Below are positions 21,113 to 31,257 of a stretch of 64,000 nt of DNA, in pieces (position 1 is the first letter of the stretch; the number at the start of each line of letters is the position of its first letter). Below the pieces are notes generated by a model. The model did no database searches, was not told the origin of the DNA, and worked only from the letters and a program-made list of their open reading frames with translations. Source of the stretch: Klebsiella spallanzanii (GTDB taxonomy: Bacteria; Pseudomonadota; Gammaproteobacteria; Enterobacterales; Enterobacteriaceae); the NCBI RefSeq assembly GCF_902158555.1, contig NZ_CABGGS010000004.1:1-64000 (forward strand), in the 5' to 3' direction. The translations under genes and the position numbers were made by a program.

Positions 21113-22063
21113 ATGAATAATGCTATTACCCGCGCCGTCCTTTTAGTGGCCCCCGTTATTGACACTCTGCAGGCGCAACTGGCCGCCGAGTTTCCGCTGT
21201 ATCGCCTGTATGAGCAGGAAGACCCGATCGCTTTTCTGCGCGAGCAGGGGGAGAACATTGCTGCCGTCGTGACCCGAGGCGATGTTGGCGTACAGAATAG
21301 CGTTCTGGAGCTGCTGCCGCACGTTGGGTTGATTGCTATCTTCGGCGTGGGTACTGATGCCGTCGATGTAGATTTCGCGCGTTCCCGGCAAATTGCCGTC
21401 TCTATCACTTCCGGCGTGTTGACCAACGATGTTGCCGACCTGGCGATGGGGCTGTTGCTGGCCGGTTCGCGTCAGCTGTGTCAGGGCGATCGTTTTGTAC
21501 GAGAAGGGCGCTGGCTGAACGGCGGACTGCCGCTGGCAACCCAGGTGAGCGGCAAACGCATTGGCCTGCTGGGGATGGGCAATATCGGTCAGGCTATCGC
21601 CCGCCGCGCGAGCGGATTCGATATGGAAGTGCTCTATACCGATCGCAAAAAGGTTAAAGGACTGCGCTATCAGTGGTGCGCGGATCTGCACACGCTGGCC
21701 CACGAAAGCGACTTTCTGGTGATCGCGGCTTCGGGCGGCGAAGCTAACCGCGGGCTGATTGATGCTTCCGTGTTTAACGTCATGCCGAAACACGCCTGGC
21801 TGATTAATATCGCCCGTGGCTCGCTGGTGGACGAAAAAGCGCTGATTCATGCGTTACAAAACGGTGTTATCGCCGGAGCGGGTCTTGATGTCTTCGAAGA
21901 TGAGCCAAACGTACCGGCTGAACTCATTGCGCTCGATAATGTGGTCCTGCAACCGCACGTTGCCAGCGCCACTCACGAGACGCGGCAGAAAATGAGCGAT
22001 GTGGTATACGCCAACGTAGTCGCTTATTTCTCCGGTGCGGAATTACCCAACGCGATTAATTAA
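21113..22063 (+). CDS. D-2-hydroxyacid dehydrogenase, possible 2-ketogluconate reductase
   Basis: A 316-aa NAD(P)H-dependent dehydrogenase of the D-isomer-specific family. The nucleotide motif GLLGMGNIGQAIARR sits mid-protein, and the catalytic Arg-Glu-His set is in NIARGSLVD, DVFEDEP and QPHVASATHETR. The start at 21113 is preceded by CAGGTGATC; an upstream in-frame start would cover the inverted repeat. Next to a gluconokinase and an MFS porter, reduction of 2-ketogluconate to gluconate is the likeliest role; glyoxylate/hydroxypyruvate reduction is an alternative. Confidence 0.85.
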   Translation: MNNAITRAVLLVAPVIDTLQAQLAAEFPLYRLYEQEDPIAFLREQGENIAAVVTRGDVGVQNSVLELLPHVGLIAIFGVGTDAVDVDFARSRQIAVSITSGVLTNDVADLAMGLLLAGSRQLCQGDRFVREGRWLNGGLPLATQVSGKRIGLLGMGNIGQAIARRASGFDMEVLYTDRKKVKGLRYQWCADLHTLAHESDFLVIAASGGEANRGLIDASVFNVMPKHAWLINIARGSLVDEKALIHALQNGVIAGAGLDVFEDEPNVPAELIALDNVVLQPHVASATHETRQKMSDVVYANVVAYFSGAELPNAIN

Positions 22064-22135
22064 TTATCATCTCTTTTTCTCTGCCCCTACGCTCACTTTA
22101 TTACAATGATAACCTCTGCATAGAGAGTGCGATAT

Positions 22136-23440
22136 ATGAACGATAAAATTCCCAGCACCCGCTGGCTGCGTATTATTACGCCGGTGTTGATCGCCTGTAT
22201 TATTTCGTTTATGGACCGGGTTAATATTAGCTTTGCGCTGCCCGGTGGAATGGAAACCGATTTAGGTATTACCAGCCAGATGGCCGGTGTCGCCAGCGGA
22301 ATATTTTTTATTGGCTATTTATTTTTGCAAATTCCCGGCGGCAGAATTGCGGTAAACGGCAGTGGGAAGAAATTTATTGCCTGGTCGCTGGTGGCCTGGG
22401 CGGTGGTCTCTATCGCCACCGGTTTTGTCACGCACGAATATCAGCTGCTGGTGCTGCGTTTTATTCTCGGCGTTTCTGAAGGGGGAATGCTGCCGGTAGT
22501 GTTGACCATGATCAGCAACTGGTTCCCGGAGAAAGAGATCGGTCGGGCGAATGCTTTCGTGATGATGTTTGCCCCGCTGGGCGGCATGCTGACCGCGCCG
22601 GTGTCGGGTGCGATTATCGCGGCGCTCGACTGGCGCTGGCTGTTTATTATCGAAGGTCTGCTGTCGATAGTGGTGCTGGTGGTGTGGTGGTTTATGATTA
22701 GCGACCGTCCGGAAGAGGCGCGCTGGTTGCCGGAAAGTGAACGCCATTATCTGGTCAGCACCCTGGCCGCCGAGCGGGCGGCGAAGCTGGCGGAAGCGCC
22801 GGTAAGCAACGCGCCGGTCAAAGACGTGTTTCGCAACCCTGGCCTGATGAAGCTGGTGATCCTCAACTTCTTCTACCAGACCGGTGATTATGGCTACACG
22901 CTGTGGCTGCCGACCATCCTGAAGGGGCTGACCGGCGGTAGCATGGCCAGCGTCGGGTTCCTCGCCATACTGCCGTTCATGGCGACGCTGGCAGGGATCT
23001 ACGTGATTTCGCTGTTCAGCGACCGCAGCGGCAAACGCCGTCTGTGGGTTCGTTTCTCGCTTTACTGCTTCGCAGCGGCGCTGGTGGCCTCGGTATTATT
23101 GCGTGAACATGTGGTGGCGGCCTATATCGCGCTGGTGGTCTGCGGCTTCTTCCTGAAATCGGCAACCAGCCCCTTCTGGTCGATGCCTGGACGTATCGCC
23201 TCGCCGGAGGTAGCCGGTAGCGCGCGCGGCGTGATTAACGGCCTGGGTAACCTTGGTGGGTTCTGCGGTCCTTATCTGGTGGGGGTGATGATTTATCTTT
23301 ACGGGCAGAACGTGGCGGTTTGCGCACTGGCCGGATCGTTAATTATTGCCGGGACCATTACCTTCCTGCTGCCGAAGAAGTGCGACCTCGATACCACTCA
23401 GCCGGATGTCGCGGCCACCAAACAACCGCGGAATGCGTAA
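22136..23440 (+). CDS. MFS transporter, anion:cation symporter type
   Basis: A 434-aa inner-membrane carrier with about 12 helices. The family motif FMDRVNISFALP follows helix 1, and GGRIAVNGSGKK lies in the 2-3 loop region. This is typical of the ACS family of sugar-acid/H+ symporters. The start ATG at 22136 follows AGAGAG. It lies 72 bp after the dehydrogenase gene and is probably co-transcribed. A keto-gluconate substrate is inferred from the neighbours. Confidence 0.87.
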   Translation: MNDKIPSTRWLRIITPVLIACIISFMDRVNISFALPGGMETDLGITSQMAGVASGIFFIGYLFLQIPGGRIAVNGSGKKFIAWSLVAWAVVSIATGFVTHEYQLLVLRFILGVSEGGMLPVVLTMISNWFPEKEIGRANAFVMMFAPLGGMLTAPVSGAIIAALDWRWLFIIEGLLSIVVLVVWWFMISDRPEEARWLPESERHYLVSTLAAERAAKLAEAPVSNAPVKDVFRNPGLMKLVILNFFYQTGDYGYTLWLPTILKGLTGGSMASVGFLAILPFMATLAGIYVISLFSDRSGKRRLWVRFSLYCFAAALVASVLLREHVVAAYIALVVCGFFLKSATSPFWSMPGRIASPEVAGSARGVINGLGNLGGFCGPYLVGVMIYLYGQNVAVCALAGSLIIAGTITFLLPKKCDLDTTQPDVAATKQPRNA

Positions 23441-23454
23441 CACTATGAGATTAA

Positions 23455-23578
23455 ACCCTAAATAATTCGAGTTGCTTAAAGGCGGCAAGGGAGTAAATCC
23501 CCGGGAGCATAGATAACTATGTGACTGGGGTGAACGCGCGTAGCCAACGCATAAGCAACTTGAAGTATGACGGGTATA
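23455..23578. repeat. ERIC-type repeat, copy 2
   Basis: About 124 bp, in opposite orientation to copy 1: it runs from CCCTAAATAATTCGAG through ATGTGACTGGGGTGAACG to GAAGTATGACGGGTATA. Located between the MFS gene and kefF. Confidence 0.88.
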
Positions 23579-23659
23579 AATCACACTTATCATTGTAAGC
23601 GATTCAATTAACTGTCTACACTCTTGCTGATTACAACAAGAGCTAACGCAGGCTAATCA

Positions 23660-24193
23660 ATGATTCTCATAATTTATGCGCACCCTTATCCGCAGCACTC
23701 GCATGCGAATAAGCGGATGCTTGAGCAGGCAGGGACGCTTGATGGCGTAGAGATACGCTCCCTCTATCAACTTTACCCCGATTTCAATATCGATATCGCC
23801 GCCGAACAGGCGGCGCTGGCCCGCGCCGATCTGGTTATCTGGCAGCATCCGATGCAGTGGTACAGCGTGCCGCCGCTACTGAAGCTGTGGATGGATAAGG
23901 TGTTATCGCACGGCTGGGCATACGGCCACAATGGTATCGCGCTGCGCGGGAAATCGCTGATGTGGGCGGTGACCACCGGTGGCGGCGAAAGCCACTTTGC
24001 TATCGGTTCATTCCCCGGTTTTGACGTTCTGGCGCAACCGCTGCAGGCGACGGGTCTGTACTGCGGGATGAAATGGCTGCCGCCGTTTGCCATGCATTGC
24101 ACCTTTGTCTGCGATGACGAAACTCTTCAGGCGCAAGCGCGCCACTATCGGCAACGCTTAATTGAATGGCAGGAGGCGCACAATAATGGATAG
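23660..24193 (+). CDS. kefF: KefC ancillary quinone oxidoreductase
   Basis: Flavodoxin-like FMN protein that binds KefC and is needed for its full K+ efflux activity; known to reduce quinones. It has 177 aa (E. coli 176). It opens with the flavodoxin-fold strand [17 protein letters not shown] and has the WQHPMQWY and TTGGGESHF flavin-binding loops. The gene overlaps kefC by 8 bp, the conserved arrangement. Confidence 0.96.
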   Translation: MILIIYAHPYPQHSHANKRMLEQAGTLDGVEIRSLYQLYPDFNIDIAAEQAALARADLVIWQHPMQWYSVPPLLKLWMDKVLSHGWAYGHNGIALRGKSLMWAVTTGGGESHFAIGSFPGFDVLAQPLQATGLYCGMKWLPPFAMHCTFVCDDETLQAQARHYRQRLIEWQEAHNNG

Positions 24194-26051
24194 CCATACG
24201 CTCATACAGGCGCTCATCTATTTGGGGTCCGCGGCGCTGATTGTGCCGATTGCCGTACGTCTTGGGCTGGGGTCGGTGCTCGGCTACTTAATCGCTGGCT
24301 GTATTATTGGCCCGTGGGGGCTACGGCTGGTCACCGATGCCGAGTCGATTCTGCATTTTGCCGAAATCGGCGTGGTGCTGATGCTTTTTGTTATTGGCCT
24401 GGAACTGGATCCTCAGCGTCTCTGGAAGCTGCGCGCTTCGGTATTTGGCGGCGGGGCGTTGCAGATGGTGGTCTGCGGGGCGCTGATCGGCCTGTTCTGT
24501 ATGTCGCTAGGCCTGCGCTGGCAGGTAGCGGAGCTGATTGGCATGACGCTGGCGCTCTCCTCAACGGCGATCGCTATGCAGGCGATGAACGAACGTAACC
24601 TGACGGTGACGCAGCTGGGCCGGAGCGCCTTTGCGGTGTTGCTGTTCCAGGATATCGCGGCAATTCCGCTGGTGGCGATGATCCCGCTGCTGGCGGCGAG
24701 CGGCGGTTCAACGACGCTGGGGGCGTTTGCTCTGTCAGCGCTGAAGGTGGCGGGCGCGCTGGCGCTGGTGGTGGCGCTCGGCCGCTATCTGACGAGGCCA
24801 ATGCTGCGCTTTGTCGCGCGCTCCGGCCTGCGTGAGGTGTTCAGCGCCGTGGCCTTGTTCCTGGTGTTTGGCTTCGGGCTGCTGCTGGAAGAAGTTGGGC
24901 TGTCGATGGCGATGGGGGCGTTCCTTGCCGGAGTATTACTGGCAAGCTCCGAGTACCGTCATGCGCTGGAAAGCGATATTGAGCCGTTTAAAGGCCTGCT
25001 GCTGGGGTTGTTTTTTATCGGCGTCGGGATGTCTATCGACTTCGGTACCCTGGTGACTCACCCGCTGCGCATTCTTATTCTGCTGGTGGGTTTCCTGGTT
25101 ATCAAGTCCGTGATGCTGTGGCTGATTGCTAAACCGTTAGGCGTACCGCGCGCCCAGCGTCGCTGGTTTGCGGTACTGCTGGGGCAGGGAAGTGAGTTTG
25201 CTTTTGTGGTGTTCGGCGCAGCGCAGATGGCCGATGTGTTGGATAGCGAGTGGGCGAAGGCGCTGACCCTGGCCGTTGCGCTATCAATGGCGGCGACGCC
25301 AATCCTGCTGGTATTGCTGACCCGTCTGGAAAAATCCGCCAGCGGCCAGGAGCGTGAAGCCGATGAGATTGATGAAGAGCAACCGCGAGTCATCATCGCC
25401 GGATTCGGGCGCTATGGGCAGATTGCTGGTCGCGTGCTGCTCTCCAGCGGCGTGAAGATGGTTATCCTCGATCACGACCCCGACCACGTCGATACCCTGC
25501 GTAAGTTTGATATGAAGGTGTTTTACGGCGACGCGACGCGGGTTGATCTGCTGGAATCCGCAGGGGCGGAAAAAGCGGAAGTGCTGATTAACGCCATCGA
25601 CGATCCGCAGACCAGCCTGCAGCTGGCGGAGCTGGCAAAAGAACACTTCCCGCATCTGCAGATAATCTCCCGCGCCCGCGATGTCGATCATTACATCAAA
25701 CTGCGCCAGGCCGGCGTCGAAGCGCCGGAACGTGAAACTTTCGAAGCGGCGCTGAAATCCGGGCGTATGACCCTGGAGGCGCTAGGTCTGGGGGCGTACG
25801 AGGCTCGCGAACGAGCTGACCTGTTCCGCCGTTTCAACCTGCAAATGGTTGAAGAGATGGTAGCGATGGCGGAAAACGATGCGGCATCCCGAGTGGCGGT
25901 GTTCAAGCGTACCAGCGATATGCTGACAGGCATTATCAACGAAGATCGTAATCATCTGTCGCTGGTGCAGCGTCACGGTTGGCAGGGGACGGAAGAGGGG
26001 CGGCACACGGGTGACGTCGCTGATGAGCCGCAGGATAAGCCCTCGGCATAA
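24186..26051 (+). CDS. kefC: Glutathione-regulated K+/H+ antiporter KefC
   Basis: Inner-membrane K+ efflux system, gated by glutathione and its adducts, that protects against electrophiles. It has 621 aa (E. coli 620). The N-terminal CPA2 antiporter domain spans about 1-385. A charged linker follows, then a C-terminal RCK domain starting [15 protein letters not shown]. The start at 24186 lies inside the kefF end. Confidence 0.97.
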   Translation: MDSHTLIQALIYLGSAALIVPIAVRLGLGSVLGYLIAGCIIGPWGLRLVTDAESILHFAEIGVVLMLFVIGLELDPQRLWKLRASVFGGGALQMVVCGALIGLFCMSLGLRWQVAELIGMTLALSSTAIAMQAMNERNLTVTQLGRSAFAVLLFQDIAAIPLVAMIPLLAASGGSTTLGAFALSALKVAGALALVVALGRYLTRPMLRFVARSGLREVFSAVALFLVFGFGLLLEEVGLSMAMGAFLAGVLLASSEYRHALESDIEPFKGLLLGLFFIGVGMSIDFGTLVTHPLRILILLVGFLVIKSVMLWLIAKPLGVPRAQRRWFAVLLGQGSEFAFVVFGAAQMADVLDSEWAKALTLAVALSMAATPILLVLLTRLEKSASGQEREADEIDEEQPRVIIAGFGRYGQIAGRVLLSSGVKMVILDHDPDHVDTLRKFDMKVFYGDATRVDLLESAGAEKAEVLINAIDDPQTSLQLAELAKEHFPHLQIISRARDVDHYIKLRQAGVEAPERETFEAALKSGRMTLEALGLGAYEARERADLFRRFNLQMVEEMVAMAENDAASRVAVFKRTSDMLTGIINEDRNHLSLVQRHGWQGTEEGRHTGDVADEPQDKPSA

Positions 26052-26245
26052 AGTGCATTCAGGGTGTTACGCTAGCTTTACAAGTAACAATTTGTTTTCA
26101 ATTTAGATCCTGTTCTGGCGGCTCACGTGGCTTACGTGGGCTTGCCAGCAAATCTTAAAATTTTCTGATTCTTTACTCTCCGCCCAGTCGACGAAGTATT
26201 ACGCTTTCCGTATAGTGGCGGCAATTTTTTGCATTCGGGAATTAA

Positions 26246-26728
<483 letters not shown>

Positions 26729-26734
26729 AGCTTT

Positions 26735-26764
26735 CCCCGGTGGCTATGGCTCACCGGGGGACTT
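26735..26764. terminator. folA/apaH convergent terminator
   Basis: CCCCGGTG (26735-26742) pairs with CACCGGGG (26752-26759), followed by CTTTT on the plus strand and preceded by an A-rich stretch, so it can work in both directions. Confidence 0.85.
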
Positions 26765-26767
26765 TTC

Positions 26768-27616
26768 TCAGGAAGCGATCGCTTCGCCTTCATCAAGATT
26801 AGTCTGCCGGTTCGAAGGTTGCGTGAAGTATGTCTTATCTTCCCAGCGCAGACAGGTGAGATCGCCGCCCCAGCAGCAGCCGGTATCCAGCGCGTAAATC
26901 CCTTCCGGCGTCCCTTTTCCTTCCAGCGAAGCCCAATGACCAAAGGCAATGCTGTACTCGCTGGCCACCGGGCCAGGAATAGCAAACCACGGTTTGAGCG
27001 GCGCGGGGGCATTTTCCGGCGCCTCTTTGGCATACATATCCAACTGTCCGTTAGGAAAACAGTAGCGCATGCGGGTAAAGGCGTTAGAGATAAAGCGCAG
27101 GCGCGCCAGACCGCTGAGTTCGTTGCTCCAGTTGTTCGGCATATCGCCGTACATGGCATCGAGGAAGAAGGGATAGGAATCGCTGGAGAGTACGGCTTCC
27201 ACATCGCGAGCGCACTGTTTGGCGGTTTCCAGGTCCCACTGTGGGGTGATCCCGGCATGAGCCATCACCAGCTTTTTCTCTTCATCGATTTGCATCATCG
27301 GCTGACGCCGCAGCCAGTTGAGCAGTTCGTCGGCATCCGGCGCTTCAAGCAGCGATTTCAGTCGGTCTTTCGGTTTGTTGCGGCTGATACCGGCAAAGAC
27401 CGCCAGCAGATGCAGGTCGTGATTGCCCAGCACAATGCGTACGCTATCGCCAAGCAGTTTCACGAAACGCAGTACTTCGAGTGAACCAGGGCCGCGCGCG
27501 ACCAGGTCGCCCGTGAGCCACAGCGTATCAACCTCAGGATTAAACTCCACCTGCTCTAATAATGCGATCAGTTCATCGTAGCAACCGTGAACGTCGCCAA
27601 TAAGGTATGTAGACAT
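26768..27616 (-). CDS. apaH: Diadenosine tetraphosphatase (symmetrical)
   Basis: Hydrolyses Ap4A to two ADP and also removes Np4 caps from RNA. It has 282 aa from the ATG at 27616, two longer than in E. coli. The metallophosphoesterase motifs are in order: [19 protein letters not shown]. Last gene of the lptD-surA-pdxA-rsmA-apaG-apaH block, 4 bp after apaG. A longer in-frame reading exists upstream but overlaps apaG. Confidence 0.96.
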   Translation of the reverse strand: MSTYLIGDVHGCYDELIALLEQVEFNPEVDTLWLTGDLVARGPGSLEVLRFVKLLGDSVRIVLGNHDLHLLAVFAGISRNKPKDRLKSLLEAPDADELLNWLRRQPMMQIDEEKKLVMAHAGITPQWDLETAKQCARDVEAVLSSDSYPFFLDAMYGDMPNNWSNELSGLARLRFISNAFTRMRYCFPNGQLDMYAKEAPENAPAPLKPWFAIPGPVASEYSIAFGHWASLEGKGTPEGIYALDTGCCWGGDLTCLRWEDKTYFTQPSNRQTNLDEGEAIAS

Positions 27617-27620
27617 TGTT

Positions 27621-27998
27621 TTAATGGATGAGAGTGGGTACTGCGAGACGGAAAACAGGGACGTCAATGGAGAACGGCGCGCCGTTCACATCGATCATCT
27701 CATAATGTCCCTGCATGGTGCCCAGCGGCGTTTCAATAACCGCGCCGCTGGTATATTGAAATTCGCCACCGGCCGGAATATGCGGCTGCTCGCCGACAAC
27801 CCCTTCACCCTGTACTTCGGTCTCACGACCGTGGCCGTTGGTGATAAGCCAGTAGCGACCAAGAAGCTGAACCTGAGTCCGCCCCAGATTACGTATGGTG
27901 ACGGTATAAGCGAAGACGTAGCGCTCTTCTTCGGGAGAAGATTGCGATTCGATATAGACGCTTTGCACCTGCACACAAACTCGGGGCGAATTAATCAT
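27621..27998 (-). CDS. apaG: ApaG protein (Co2+/Mg2+ efflux-associated)
   Basis: A 125-aa immunoglobulin-fold protein of the ApaG/DUF525 family, known from cobalt-resistance studies. Its biochemical role is unclear. Typical features are [26 protein letters not shown] and GTMQGHYEM. It starts 2 bp after the rsmA stop, as in other enterics. Confidence 0.97.
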   Translation of the reverse strand: MINSPRVCVQVQSVYIESQSSPEEERYVFAYTVTIRNLGRTQVQLLGRYWLITNGHGRETEVQGEGVVGEQPHIPAGGEFQYTSGAVIETPLGTMQGHYEMIDVNGAPFSIDVPVFRLAVPTLIH

Positions 27999-28000
27999 GG

Positions 28001-28822
28001 TTAGCTCTCCTTGGTGGACGCGTTCTCAGATAACCAGTTAGCTAGCTGACAGTACTGCGCCACGGAAATATTCTCTGCGCGTTTCGCCGGATCGATACCC
28101 AGTTCGGTCAGAACCTCAACGCTGAACAGATTGCCGAGACTGTTGCGGATCGTTTTTCGACGCTGGTTAAACGCTTCGGTCGTGATACGGCTCAGTACGC
28201 GCACTTCTTTCACCGGATGCGGCAGCGTGCGGTAAGGCACCAGGCGCACCACGGCGGAATCGACTTTAGGCGGCGGCGTAAAGGCGCTCGGCGGGACTTC
28301 AAGCACCGGGATAATCTGGCAGTAGTACTGCGCCATTACGCTTAGTCGACCATACGCCTTACTGTTCGGCCCGGCAACCAGACGATTGACCACCTCTTTT
28401 TGCAGCATAAAGTGCATATCGGCAATGGCATCAGTATAGCTGAACAGATGGAACATCAGCGGGGTCGAAATGTTGTACGGCAGGTTGCCGAATACGCGCA
28501 GCGGCTGGCCCATGTTCTGCGACAGCTCGCCGAAGTTCATGGTCATCGCATCTTGCTGATAAATCGTTAGCTTCGGTCCGAGGAACGGATGCGTTTGCAG
28601 TCGCGCGGCCAGATCGCGGTCCAGCTCGATAACGGTCAGCTGGTCGAGACGCTCGCCAACCGGTTCGGTCAGCGCGGCGAGGCCGGGGCCGATTTCAACA
28701 ATCGCCTGACCTTTCTGCGGGTTGATGGCCGAGACAATGCTGTCGATCACAAACTGATCGTTGAGAAAGTTTTGCCCGAAGCGTTTACGGGCTAAGTGGC
28801 CCTGATGGACTCGATTATTCAT
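28001..28822 (-). CDS. rsmA: 16S rRNA dimethyladenosine transferase
   Basis: Dimethylates A1518 and A1519 of 16S rRNA; its loss gives kasugamycin resistance. It has 273 aa, the same as E. coli KsgA. The SAM-binding motif [10 protein letters not shown] and the target-base motif NLPYNIS are present. Its start overlaps the pdxA stop by 4 bp (ATGA). Confidence 0.98.
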   Translation of the reverse strand: MNNRVHQGHLARKRFGQNFLNDQFVIDSIVSAINPQKGQAIVEIGPGLAALTEPVGERLDQLTVIELDRDLAARLQTHPFLGPKLTIYQQDAMTMNFGELSQNMGQPLRVFGNLPYNISTPLMFHLFSYTDAIADMHFMLQKEVVNRLVAGPNSKAYGRLSVMAQYYCQIIPVLEVPPSAFTPPPKVDSAVVRLVPYRTLPHPVKEVRVLSRITTEAFNQRRKTIRNSLGNLFSVEVLTELGIDPAKRAENISVAQYCQLANWLSENASTKES

Positions 28823-29799
28823 TGAGTATTAACAATCATTTTGATGGCGAGATTAAGCGCCGTGATAAAACTGCCGACTTCCGCTTTCCCCTGGCCCGCA
28901 AGTTCAAGCGCGGTGCCATGGTCAACGGAAGTGCGAATAAATGGTAAACCGAGCGTAATATTCACGCCGCGGCCAAAGCCCTGGTATTTTAGCACGGGCA
29001 GGCCCTGATCGTGATACATCGCGAGTACCGCATCGGCATGGTCGAGATATTTTGGCTGAAACAGGGTGTCTGCCGGGAGCGGGCCGCTCAGATTCATGCC
29101 CTTTGCGCGCATCTCTTCCAGCACCGGAATAATGGTATCGATCTCTTCTGTGCCCATATGGCCGCCTTCGCCCGCGTGCGGGTTCAGGCCGCAAACCAGC
29201 ACGTGCGGATCTTTAATGCCAAATTTGGTCCGCAGATCGTGATGCAGGATAGTGATGATTTCGCGCAGCAGCTCAGGCGTAATCGCATCGCTTATCGCTT
29301 TAAGCGGCAGGTGAGTGGTCACCAGCGCCACGCGCAGCTCTTCGGTTGCCAGCATCATCACCACTTTACTGGCCTGCGAGCGCTCTTCGAAGAATTCGGT
29401 ATGGCCGGTAAAAGCGATACCGGCATCGTTGATAATCCCCTTATGTACCGGCCCGGTAATCAACGCGGCGAATTCGCGGTTCAGACAGCCATCGCAGGCG
29501 CGAGCCAGCGTTTCCACCACGTAGCTTCCGTTGCTCACGTTGAGCAGGCCTGGTTCAACAGGCGCATTGAGCGCAACGGGGAGAAGCGTCAGGGTGCCTG
29601 CGCGCTGCGGCGTAGCGGGAACGGTGGGGTCGTAAGGCAGAAGAGATAAAGGAAGACCGAGCAGCTTCGCCCGGTCAGATAACAGCGCGCCATCGGCGCA
29701 AATCACCAGCTCTACCGGCCAGTCGCGTTGTGCAAGCTGCACCACGAGGTCGGGGCCAATCCCGGCGGGTTCACCGGGAGTGATAACAACTCGATTCAT
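28819..29799 (-). CDS. pdxA: 4-hydroxythreonine-4-phosphate dehydrogenase
   Basis: NAD-dependent step of the DXP-dependent pyridoxal phosphate pathway. From the ATG at 29799 the protein has 326 aa, with GAAGGA 8 bp upstream. An in-frame ATG at 29808 would give 329 aa, equal to E. coli, but its start abuts the GGA, leaving no spacer. Motifs include [18 protein letters not shown] and [11 protein letters not shown]. Coupled to rsmA. Confidence 0.95.
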   Translation of the reverse strand: MNRVVITPGEPAGIGPDLVVQLAQRDWPVELVICADGALLSDRAKLLGLPLSLLPYDPTVPATPQRAGTLTLLPVALNAPVEPGLLNVSNGSYVVETLARACDGCLNREFAALITGPVHKGIINDAGIAFTGHTEFFEERSQASKVVMMLATEELRVALVTTHLPLKAISDAITPELLREIITILHHDLRTKFGIKDPHVLVCGLNPHAGEGGHMGTEEIDTIIPVLEEMRAKGMNLSGPLPADTLFQPKYLDHADAVLAMYHDQGLPVLKYQGFGRGVNITLGLPFIRTSVDHGTALELAGQGKAEVGSFITALNLAIKMIVNTQ

Positions 29800-29916
29800 A
29801 CACTTCATCCTTCAGGCTTCTCACTGGCTACGTTTCGTCGCCCTGGTCAGAGACCGGGGCGATTTGCTAGCCGCCTCGATACACCCTGAGTGATGTTGTG
29901 TATGAGGCTAATGCTA

Positions 29917-31203
29917 TTAGTTGCTCAGAACCTTAACGTAGGCGCTGGCGCGCTGTTCTTGCATCCAGGTCGCCGCTTCTTCAGAGAATTTACGGTTCAT
30001 CAGCATGCGGTAAGCACGGTCTTTCTGCGCGGCGTCGGTTCTGTCGACGTTGCGGGTATCCAGCAGCTCAATCAGGTGCCAGCCAAAGGAGGAGTGAACC
30101 GGCGCGCTGGTCTGGCCTTTGTTGAGGCGTAGAATCGCGTCGCGGAAGGCCGGATCGAAGATATCCGGCGTCGCCCAACCTAAATCACCGCCCTGGTTAG
30201 CAGAGCCTGGGTCTTCCGAAAACTCTTTAGCCGCTTTCGCAAAGGTAGTTTTTCCGCTCTTAATGTCAGCCGCGATCTGTTCAAGCTTCGCCCGAGCCTG
30301 ATCGTCGTTCATGATCGGCGACGGTTTCAGCAGGATATGGCGGGCGTGAACTTCGGTAACCGAGATGTTTTTGCTGCCGCCGCGCATATCGTTAATTTTC
30401 AGGATATGGAAGCCAACGCCGGAACGTACCGGACCGACGATGTCGCCTTTTTTCGCTGTGCTCAGCGCCTGGGCGAAGATACCCGGCAGCTCCTGAATAC
30501 GACCCCAGCCCATCTGGCCGCCTTTCAGCGCCTGCTGGTCGGCAGAATAGGTGATAGCTAATTTGCCGAAGTCTGCACCGCTGCGCGCCTGCTCAACGAC
30601 TGAGTTTGCCTGGTCCTGAGCCTCTGCAACCTGCTCGGAGGTCGGGTTTTCCGGCAGCGGGATCAGGATGTGGCTGAGATTCAGCTCGGTGCTGGCGTCG
30701 TTCTGATCGCCAATCTGTTTTGCCAGAGTTTCAACTTCCTGCGGCAGAACGGTGATGCGACGACGCACTTCGTTGTTACGCACTTCCGAAATCGTCATCT
30801 CTTTGCGAATCTGACTACGGTAGGTGTTGTAGTTAATGCCATCGTAGGCCAGACGGCTGCGCATCTGATCCATGGTCATATTGTTTTGTTTCGCGATGTT
30901 GGCGATAGCCTGGTCGAGCTGATCGTCAGAGATCTTCACGCCCATTTTCTGGCCCATCTGCAGGACTATCTGGTCCATGATCAGACGCTCAAGGATCTGA
31001 TGACGCAGGGTTGCATCATCCGGCAGCTGCTGCCCGGCCTGGCCGGCGTTAAGCTTTACCGATTGCATCAAACCATCGACGTCGCTTTCCAGAACAACGC
31101 CATTATTGACGACAGCCGCTACTTTATCGACAACCTGCGGGGCAGCGAAACTGGTATTCGCGATCATGGCGATACCGAGAAGCAGCGTTTTCCAGTTCTT
31201 CAT
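29917..31203 (-). CDS. surA: Periplasmic chaperone/peptidyl-prolyl isomerase SurA
   Basis: Main periplasmic chaperone for outer-membrane proteins, including LptD. It has 428 aa. A signal peptide (about 1-20, ending SFA) precedes the N-terminal chaperone domain, two parvulin domains (about 170-270 and 280-380) and the C-terminal helix. It lies 54 bp after lptD, whose product is its client. Confidence 0.97.
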   Translation of the reverse strand: MKNWKTLLLGIAMIANTSFAAPQVVDKVAAVVNNGVVLESDVDGLMQSVKLNAGQAGQQLPDDATLRHQILERLIMDQIVLQMGQKMGVKISDDQLDQAIANIAKQNNMTMDQMRSRLAYDGINYNTYRSQIRKEMTISEVRNNEVRRRITVLPQEVETLAKQIGDQNDASTELNLSHILIPLPENPTSEQVAEAQDQANSVVEQARSGADFGKLAITYSADQQALKGGQMGWGRIQELPGIFAQALSTAKKGDIVGPVRSGVGFHILKINDMRGGSKNISVTEVHARHILLKPSPIMNDDQARAKLEQIAADIKSGKTTFAKAAKEFSEDPGSANQGGDLGWATPDIFDPAFRDAILRLNKGQTSAPVHSSFGWHLIELLDTRNVDRTDAAQKDRAYRMLMNRKFSEEAATWMQEQRASAYVKVLSN

Positions 31204-31257
31204 ACTTTTTCCATTTCAATTAACCGCAATTGCGGGTTACGTTTTAAACCAGCCACA

